From: Candidatus Luteimonas excrementigallinarum
GTDB taxonomy: Bacteria; Pseudomonadota; Gammaproteobacteria; Xanthomonadales; Xanthomonadaceae
NCBI GenBank assembly: GCA_019115725.1
Contig: DXCY01000107.1
Span: 1 to 27,472 of the forward strand
Direction of reading: 5' to 3'
DNA: 27,472 nt
This document shows positions 22,172-27,472 of the stretch, one piece after another; positions within the stretch are counted from its first letter, which is position 1; every line of letters starts with the position of its first letter. Under the pieces are notes generated by a model. The model searched no databases and was not told the origin of the DNA. It worked only from the letters and a program-made list of their open reading frames with translations. Made by a program: the position numbers and the translations under genes.

Positions 22172-22177
22172 TATAAT
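22172..22177 (+). promoter_or_regulatory. -10 element of mgtE promoter
   Basis: A perfect TATAAT, 45 bp after the thioesterase stop. No good -35 lies 16-18 bp upstream, so an activator or alternative contacts may be needed. Predicted transcript start at about 22184 leaves a leader of about 145 nt. Confidence 0.55.
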
Positions 22178-22183
22178 CCTCGC

Positions 22184-22329
22184 GCCGGGCGCCGCCCGGA
22201 CGGCCGGGCCAGCCTGTCCCGGCGCATCCAATCCCCTGCCGGCGATCTCGCCATCCGTCCCGCCCCGCATGGGCGTGAGCTGCCCTGCCGGCTGCCTACG
22301 CCCATGCGCGCTACTCACGGAGGTGGTCC
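22184..22329 (+). promoter_or_regulatory. structured 5' leader of mgtE
   Basis: The leader contains CCGGGC/GCCCGG with a GCC loop (22185-22199). It also has a perfect 10-bp stem GCATGGGCGT (22267-22276) / ACGCCCATGC (22298-22307), with a 21-nt apical region that can form AGC/GCT inside. GTGAG (22275-22279) can alternatively pair with CTCAC (22314-22318), immediately before the Shine-Dalgarno GGAGGTGG (22319-22326). This mutually exclusive pairing is suggestive of a cis-regulatory switch, but no known class (M-box, mgtA leader) is recognised. Confidence 0.45.
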
Positions 22330-23691
22330 ATGACCCGTGAAGACCTGCTCGCTTCCCTGCGCACTGCACTTTCCCAGTCCGGTGCCCCCGGCTTTGCCGC
22401 CCTGGTGGACCAGGCCCATCCCGCCGACCTGGCGCTCGCCCTGCGTGACGTGGAGGCGGACGATCTGCACCGGCTGCTGGTCACCGTGGCTCCCGATCCG
22501 CTGGCCCGGCTGTATGGCTACCTGGAACCCGCCCAGCAGGTGGGGGTCGCCCTGCAAATGGACCGGATTGGCCGTATCCAGCTGCTGGAACGCCTGTCCG
22601 CGGACGATCGCGCCGACCTCTACAACACGCTTCCCGAAGACGCCCGCGAAGCACTGATGCCGGCCCTGGCCCAGGCCGACCGGGAAGACATCGTGCGCCT
22701 GGCTGCGTATCCGGAGGGCACGGTGGGCGCATTGATGACCAGCGAGTACGCGCTGCTGCACCCGGATTTGAACGCCCGCGAGGCGGTGGAGCACCTGCGG
22801 CGCGAGGCGCCCGACAAGGAAACCATCTACCACGCCTATGTGGTCGACCCGCAGCGGCGCCTGCTGGGCGTGGTCTCGCTGCGCGACCTGATCGTCGCCG
22901 CCGCCACCACCAACGTGGAAACGCTGATGACCCGCGACGTGGTGTCGGTACAGGCCAACGCCCCCGTGCGCGAAGCGATCAAGGCCATCGACCACTACGA
23001 CCTGCTGGCCGTCCCGGTGATCGACGACGGCCACGCACTGGTCGGCATCGTCACCGTCGACGACGTGCTCGACTCGGCCGAGGACGAGGCCACCGAGGAT
23101 TTCCACAAGGGCGGCGGCAGCCTGCCGCTCAAGAGCACCAGTCTGCTGGGTGCCTCCACCTGGCTGCTGTATCGCAAGCGGGTGTTCTGGCTGGTGGTGC
23201 TGGTGTTCGGCAACCTGCTTTCCAGCGCGGGCATCGCCCATTTCGAGGACATCATTGCCAACTACATTGCGCTGGTGTTCTTCCTGCCACTGCTGATCGG
23301 ATCGGGAGGCAACGCCGGCTCGCAGGCATCCACGCTGATGGTGCGCTCGCTGGCCACGGGCGATGTGCGGATGCGCGACTGGGGCCGGATGCTGGGGCGC
23401 GAGTTCGCGGTGGCGGCCCTGCTTGGCCTGACGATGGCGGTAGCCGTGGCGCCGATCGGGATCTACCGCGGCGGCCACGAAATTGCGCTGACCACATCGC
23501 TGTCGATGGTGCTGATCGTGCTGACCGGCAGCATTGTGGGAATGTCGCTGCCATTCCTGCTTTCGCGCCTGCGGCTGGATCCGGCCACCTCCAGCGCACC
23601 GCTGATCACCTCGATCTGTGATGCGATCGGGGTGGTGATCTACCTGTCGATCGCGGTGGCGGTGCTGGGGGTGCCGGCAGTGGATGGATGA
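22330..23691 (+). CDS. mgtE: magnesium transporter MgtE
   Basis: 453 residues from ATG 22330 behind a strong GGAGGTGG. MgtE is a homodimeric inner-membrane Mg2+ channel gated by cytoplasmic Mg2+. The N-terminal superhelical domain covers about 1-125 (LPEDAREALMPAL). Two CBS domains cover about 130-250 (TVGALMTSEY, AYVVDPQRRLLGVVSLRDL, VIDDGHALVGIVTVDDVLD). A connecting plug helix and five membrane helices follow from about 275. The pore signatures GSGGNAGSQASTLMVRSLA and ITSICDAIGVVIYL, with the conserved Asp, are present. Length is typical (about 450). It has its own promoter and leader, and a bidirectional terminator follows. Confidence 0.96.
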   Translation: MTREDLLASLRTALSQSGAPGFAALVDQAHPADLALALRDVEADDLHRLLVTVAPDPLARLYGYLEPAQQVGVALQMDRIGRIQLLERLSADDRADLYNTLPEDAREALMPALAQADREDIVRLAAYPEGTVGALMTSEYALLHPDLNAREAVEHLRREAPDKETIYHAYVVDPQRRLLGVVSLRDLIVAAATTNVETLMTRDVVSVQANAPVREAIKAIDHYDLLAVPVIDDGHALVGIVTVDDVLDSAEDEATEDFHKGGGSLPLKSTSLLGASTWLLYRKRVFWLVVLVFGNLLSSAGIAHFEDIIANYIALVFFLPLLIGSGGNAGSQASTLMVRSLATGDVRMRDWGRMLGREFAVAALLGLTMAVAVAPIGIYRGGHEIALTTSLSMVLIVLTGSIVGMSLPFLLSRLRLDPATSSAPLITSICDAIGVVIYLSIAVAVLGVPAVDG

Positions 23692-23710
23692 GGCCGCGCA
23701 CGCGCCCATG

Positions 23711-23744
23711 AAAAAGGCCGGCGTTTCCGGCGCCGGCCTTCTTT
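23711..23744. terminator. bidirectional terminator between mgtE and aldolase
   Basis: 10-bp stem AAGGCCGGCG (23714-23723) / CGCCGGCCTT (23731-23740), 7-nt loop, A5 on the left and TTCTTT on the right. It lies 20 bp after the mgtE stop and 21 bp beyond the aldolase stop, so it serves both convergent genes. Confidence 0.88.
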
Positions 23745-23764
23745 GCTGCAGCTGACGCCGTCGA

Positions 23765-24658
23765 TCAGGCGATCGAGGCGCGGTAGATCGATTCGATCGA
23801 CTCATCCAGCGCGCGGTTGAACTCGTCGTCGCTCTGCTGGGCGGTCAGGCCCTCGGTCAGGGCGCGGCTGAAGCTCGCGATCACGCCCGGGTTCTTCGCC
23901 AGCTTGTCATTGGCGTCGGCGCGGCTGTAGCCGCCCGAAAGCGCCACCACTTTCAGCACCGCCGGGTGATCAACGATCTCCTGGAAGAAGCCGTCCACGC
24001 TCGGCAGGGTCAGCTTGAAGATCACCGGGTTGTCGGCGCTGTAGCGCGACAGGCGCTCGAGGATGCCCTTCTTCATCTCGACCTCGATCGCTTCCTTGTC
24101 GGCGGCCTTGATGTCCACTTCCGGCTCCAGGATCGGCACCAGACCGGCGTCCAGCACCTGCTGGCCGAGGTCGAACTGCTGGTCCAGCACCGCGGCGATG
24201 CCTTCGGCGTTGTTGGCCTTGATCACCGAGCGCTCCTTGGTGCCGAACACGCCCTTGGCCTTGGCCTTGGCCAGCAGCTCGGACAGGCCCGGGATCGGCT
24301 TCATCAGTTGCACGCCGTTGGCCTCGTCTTCCAGGCCCTTGTCGATCTTCAGGAACGGCACCACGCCCTTGGCCTGCCACAGATAGGTGGCGGCATCCTG
24401 CCCCTCGAAGCTGTCATCAAGCGTGCGCTCGAACAGGATCGCGCCCACCACGCGGTCGGCGTTGAAGGCCGGGCTGGCCACGATGCGGGTGCGCATCTGG
24501 TGCACCAGATCGAACATTTCCTCGTCGCTGGACCAGGCCGACGGCTCGATGCCGTAGAGGCCAAGCGCCCGGGGGGTGCTACCGCCGCTCTGGTCGAGGG
24601 CCGCGATGAAACCCTTGCCGGAACCGATCCGGTCACGCTGCTGCTGATTGATTGCCAC
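23765..24658 (-). CDS. fda: class I fructose-bisphosphate aldolase
   Basis: 297 residues from GTG 24658, with AGGA eight bases upstream; the N-terminus (MAINQQQRDRIGSGKGF) aligns with family starts. It reversibly cleaves fructose 1,6-bisphosphate to dihydroxyacetone phosphate and glyceraldehyde 3-phosphate through a Schiff base, not a metal. Lys215 in VIFKLTLPS is the expected Schiff-base lysine. IAALDQSGGSTPRAL, GAILFERTL, PFLKIDKGL, VPILEPEVDI and VVALSGGYSRADAN are the class I blocks. Length fits the bacterial short class I enzymes (about 296, Staphylococcus type). The leader on the minus strand contains a run of nine C residues (plus-strand G9 at 24683-24691). Confidence 0.93.
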   Translation of the reverse strand: MAINQQQRDRIGSGKGFIAALDQSGGSTPRALGLYGIEPSAWSSDEEMFDLVHQMRTRIVASPAFNADRVVGAILFERTLDDSFEGQDAATYLWQAKGVVPFLKIDKGLEDEANGVQLMKPIPGLSELLAKAKAKGVFGTKERSVIKANNAEGIAAVLDQQFDLGQQVLDAGLVPILEPEVDIKAADKEAIEVEMKKGILERLSRYSADNPVIFKLTLPSVDGFFQEIVDHPAVLKVVALSGGYSRADANDKLAKNPGVIASFSRALTEGLTAQQSDDEFNRALDESIESIYRASIA

Positions 24659-24898
24659 GTCGATGTCCTGTCGTCTGGTGGAGGGGGGGGGCGGTCACAC
24701 TCCGCAACCGCCAATGATACCCCGTTGGCGCTTTCCGGGCCGGCGAAGGGCCCGGAACCACGCCGTTTTCGCCGCCCGGGCGGTTGGAAGCGCAGCCCGC
24801 AACCCGCCACCCACCCTTCCATGGCCGCCACCTGAACCCGGCCCCGGACCCGCGCTGTCACAGCACTGTAAAATGGCCGTCTTTTGGCCAACGACGTG
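24659..24898. promoter_or_regulatory. divergent promoter region, aldolase / DUF3348 gene
   Basis: 240 bp between divergent starts. On the minus strand, TATCAT (24719-24714) is a possible aldolase -10 without a good -35. On the plus strand, TAAAAT (24869-24874), preceded directly by TG, is a possible -10 for the DUF3348 gene, 25 bp before its ATG. The G9 tract at 24683-24691 lies between the aldolase -10 and its start. No operator palindromes stood out. Confidence 0.35.
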
Positions 24899-25534
24899 AT
24901 GCAAGTCCCGGTTTCCGCGCCCGGCGCACCCACTTTCATCCGCCTGCTCGCGCAGGCAGCCGGCACGTCGGCCAGGGCGCCGGCGCTGCCGCTCGCGCGT
25001 CAGCTGGGAGAGTGGATCGACTGGACCCGCGCGGTCAGCCTGTCGCGGGCGCTGGATGGCCCGGCGCAGCCGGCGGAAGACTCCGCCAGCCCGGACGCCG
25101 CGGCGCTGCTGGAGGAATACGCCCGCATCCGCGCCGATTTGGAGGATGCCATCCGCAAGGGACCGGCGCCGGCCGCCGACAGTGCCGGGTTCACACCGTT
25201 CCAGCAGCACATCCAGGCCATGCAGCGCGCCATGCTGACCGCCACCGGCTACCTGCGCGGCGACCTGCGCGAGCTGCTGGCCGCCGGCACGCCAGCCCTG
25301 GCGCGGCTGGCCGAGGTGGACGCCGCCATGGAGGCCGCGCTGAGCCCGCGTGAACACGCCCTGCTGCAGCCGGTCAGCGCCGCGCTGCAGGCCCGTTTCG
25401 AACACCTGCAGCAGTCCGGCACGGCCGACTGGATGCCGGCCTTCCGCCACCAACTGCGCGACCTGCTGCTGGCCGAGCTGGACCTGCGCTTCCAACCCGT
25501 CGAAGGCCTGCTCGCGGCCCTTCGCAGCCCCTGA
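24899..25534 (+). CDS. DUF3348-family protein
   Basis: 211 residues from ATG 24899; the frame is open upstream through GTG 24896 and TTG 24884, so the start could be one to five codons earlier. Predicted wholly helical and soluble, with no signal peptide or membrane segment. Helical stretches include AALLEEYARIRADLEDAI, PFQQHIQAMQRAML and WMPAFRHQLRDLLLAELDL. The overall type matches DUF3348, a proteobacterial family of unknown function that I associate with a DUF802 gene downstream. The DUF802 start follows after 11 bp, so the two are almost certainly co-expressed. It may be a cytoplasmic partner of that membrane protein. Confidence 0.72.
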   Translation: MQVPVSAPGAPTFIRLLAQAAGTSARAPALPLARQLGEWIDWTRAVSLSRALDGPAQPAEDSASPDAAALLEEYARIRADLEDAIRKGPAPAADSAGFTPFQQHIQAMQRAMLTATGYLRGDLRELLAAGTPALARLAEVDAAMEAALSPREHALLQPVSAALQARFEHLQQSGTADWMPAFRHQLRDLLLAELDLRFQPVEGLLAALRSP

Positions 25535-25545
25535 TCAAGGACAAG

Positions 25546-27472
25546 ATGAACACCAAGCACCTGGGGATTTCCGTATTCGTGCTCGGCCTGGCCGCGGTGG
25601 CCTGGGTCGGGCTGGGCTATCTGGGCAGCAACCTGCCGGCGCTGCTGGTCACCCTGCTGATCGCCGCGCTGTACCTGGTCGGCGCGCTGGAGCTGTACCG
25701 CTACCACCAGGCCACGGCGACGCTGGCGGGTGCCATGGGCGCGCTGGATGACGAGCCGCCCGCGCTCGAAGCCTGGCTGCAGGGCCTGCATCCCTCGCTG
25801 CGCAGCCCGGTGCAGCTGCGGATCGAAGGTGGGCGCGGCGGCCTGCCCATCCCGGCGCTCACGCCCTACCTGGTCGGCATGCTGGTGCTGCTGGGCATGC
25901 TTGGCACCCTGCTGGGCATGGTGCTGACCCTGCGTGGCACCGGCATGGCGCTGCAGACTGCCACCGACCTGCAGGCGGTGCGCGATTCGCTGGCTGCGCC
26001 GGTCAGCGGCCTGGGCGTGGCGTTTGGCGCCTCGATCGCCGGCGTCGCCAGCTCCGCCGCGCTGGGCCTGCTCTCCGCGCTGGTGCGCCGCGAGCGCATC
26101 CACGTGGTGGAGCGGCTGGACGCCCACATTGTCTCCACCCTGCGCGCTCACTCCCGGACCCACCAGAGCGCCCACCAGCAGGAGCGGGCGCTGGAGCTGC
26201 TGCAGGCCCAGGCCGCCACCATGCCCACCCTGGTGGAACGGCTGGAATCGATGATGGCCGCGCTGGAACAGCAGTCGCAGGCCGCCCGCGAGGAGCAGGC
26301 GCGCCAGCAGGACGCCTTCCACGCCAGCACGCGCAGCGCCTATGAGCAGCTGGCGAACTCGGTGGGCCAGTCGCTCAGGGACAGCGCCGCCGAGGGCGCC
26401 CGCCTGGCCGGACAGGCGCTGGTACCGGTAATGGAATCGGCCCTGGCCGACCTCTCCCGCCAGGCCGGCACCGTGCACGAACAGATCACCGCCAGCGCCC
26501 GCAGCCACCTGGAGGCCGTCTCCGCCGAAGCGGCCGGCATCACCCGCCAGGCCGCGGCCATGCAGGAGCAGACCGCCACCAGCGCCCGCGAGCACCTTGC
26601 CGCGGTCAGCGCCGAGCTCGCCGACAGCACCGCCCGCATCACCGCAAGCTGGCAACAGGCCCTCAGCGGACAGGCCGATGCCAGCCAGGCCCAGGCGGCG
26701 GCTCTGCGCGAGGCGCTGCAGGCCTTTGAAACCGGCTACAGCCAGCGCGCCGAGACGCTGCTGGAGCGCATCGGCGAGCGCATGCAGACCATCAGCGACG
26801 GCACCGCTGCCGGCTGGGAACAGGCACTGGCCACACAGCAGGCAAACCATGAGGCCCTGGCCAGCCGCCAGCAGCAGGCGCTGGACAGCACCGTGGAAAG
26901 CTTTGCCAGCCAGGCCGGCGCACTGCTTGCCGGCGTCGGCGAAACGCACGAAAGACTGCAGCAGACCCTGGCCGAGCGCGACGAGGAACGTCTGGCCGCC
27001 TGGCGCGACAGCCTGGCCGGCATCAGCGAGCAGCTCGGGGCGCAGTGGGCCGGCATCAGTGAAGAGCTGCGCGGCCAGTGGACGGTACTCACCGAGCAGA
27101 ACCGCACCCACGCCAGCGACACCGTGGCCGAGATCTCGCGCCTGATGGAAGCCGCCGCCGAAGGCCCACGCGCCGCCGCCGAAACCATCGCCGAGCTGCG
27201 CCAGACCCTGTCCGACAGCATGGCCCGCGACGCCGCCATGCTCGAAGAGCGCACCCGCATGCTGGAAACGCTCGACACACTGCTCACGGCGGTGAACAGC
27301 GCTTCCGGCGAACAGCGCGCTGCCATCGACGCCCTGGTCACCACTTCTTCCGAGCTGCTGGAACGGGTAGGCGGTCGCTTTGGCGAGCAGATCGAGGCCG
27401 GCGAGAACCGGCTCGAGGAAGCCTCCAGCCGGCTGGCCGAGGGCGTGGAGCAGGTGGCCGGGCTTGGCACGT
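25546..27472 (+). CDS. DUF802 MotA/ExbB-like membrane protein with long helical tail (partial)
   Basis: At least 642 codons from ATG 25546, with AAGGACAAG just upstream and no stop before the window end, so the C-terminus is missing. Membrane helices are expected at about 7-27, 31-50, 105-129 and 153-180. The last two carry MotA/TolQ/ExbB-like signatures: GMLGTLLGMVLTLRGTG and VSGLGVAFGASIAGVASSAA. From about 185 on the protein is a continuous Gln/Ala/Glu/Arg-rich, probably coiled-coil tail of more than 450 residues, with a duplicated unit of about 29 residues near 311-368 (EQITASAR / EQTATSAR). Proton-channel-type stator subunits with a long cytoplasmic tail recall ZorA of Zorya. Function unestablished; assignment to DUF802 is from recollection of the family. 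Confidence 0.75.
   Translation, partial: MNTKHLGISVFVLGLAAVAWVGLGYLGSNLPALLVTLLIAALYLVGALELYRYHQATATLAGAMGALDDEPPALEAWLQGLHPSLRSPVQLRIEGGRGGLPIPALTPYLVGMLVLLGMLGTLLGMVLTLRGTGMALQTATDLQAVRDSLAAPVSGLGVAFGASIAGVASSAALGLLSALVRRERIHVVERLDAHIVSTLRAHSRTHQSAHQQERALELLQAQAATMPTLVERLESMMAALEQQSQAAREEQARQQDAFHASTRSAYEQLANSVGQSLRDSAAEGARLAGQALVPVMESALADLSRQAGTVHEQITASARSHLEAVSAEAAGITRQAAAMQEQTATSAREHLAAVSAELADSTARITASWQQALSGQADASQAQAAALREALQAFETGYSQRAETLLERIGERMQTISDGTAAGWEQALATQQANHEALASRQQQALDSTVESFASQAGALLAGVGETHERLQQTLAERDEERLAAWRDSLAGISEQLGAQWAGISEELRGQWTVLTEQNRTHASDTVAEISRLMEAAAEGPRAAAETIAELRQTLSDSMARDAAMLEERTRMLETLDTLLTAVNSASGEQRAAIDALVTTSSELLERVGGRFGEQIEAGENRLEEASSRLAEGVEQVAGLGT

Noticed and set aside
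1..27472. CRISPR arrays, insertion sequences, prophage genes
   Set aside because: No regularly spaced direct repeats, no transposase or integrase motifs, and no phage structural genes were seen on either strand.

Overview
The window is a GC-rich (roughly two-thirds G+C), densely coded stretch of bacterial chromosome. Several things point to the Gammaproteobacteria and most likely the Xanthomonadaceae (Stenotrophomonas/Xanthomonas/Luteimonas type): the comF // bioB-x-bioF-x-bioH-bioC order, a GTAG-ended REP-like palindrome, and the DUF3348-DUF802 pair. This placement rests on recognising family and gene-order patterns, not on a search. I see no prophage, insertion sequence or CRISPR array.

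Layout. (1) 65-3077: a Tyr-rich lipoprotein (-), divergent from a PLP serine/threonine dehydratase and a DUF218/YdcF protein (+). These converge on a small secreted protein (-), and a REP-like palindrome supplies both facing stop codons. (2) 3167-8479 (-): a tightly packed biotin operon in the order bioB, 4-TM protein, bioF, DMT transporter, bioH, bioC. comF diverges from it at 8529, and a BirA-operator-like inverted repeat lies in that divergent region. (3) 9339-11018: an HdeD-like membrane protein (+), ubiA (-) and tRNA-Arg(CCG) (+), followed by about 400 bp with no recognisable gene. (4) 11415-16727: pirin (-), then a membrane-anchored cytochrome c5-like protein with a strong terminator, a DNase I-fold endonuclease lipoprotein, an alpha/beta hydrolase and the ATPase ZapE (+). 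(5) 16757-22127 (+): a ribonucleotide reductase operon. Two NrdR-box-like sites flank and overlap a good sigma70 promoter. A cobalamin riboswitch follows, then nrdA, nrdB, a flavodoxin, a thioredoxin-like protein and a hotdog thioesterase. (6) 22172-23744: mgtE behind a structured leader, ending in a bidirectional terminator shared with a class I fructose-bisphosphate aldolase (-). (7) 24899-27472 (+): a DUF3348 protein and a MotA/ExbB-like DUF802 membrane protein with a very long predicted helical tail, cut by the window end.

How they work together. The biotin operon covers the pimeloyl-ACP branch (BioC, BioH), BioF and BioB; bioA and bioD must be elsewhere. The RNR operon looks wired to two signals: dNTP/ATP state through NrdR, and adenosylcobalamin through the riboswitch. 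That is what one expects if the genome also carries a B12-dependent class II enzyme. Its downstream flavodoxin and CPGC thioredoxin parallel the NrdI and NrdH partners of class Ib systems. The terminal DUF3348/DUF802 locus resembles an ion-driven stator with a long cytoplasmic tail (ZorA-like architecture) and is the least understood system in the window.
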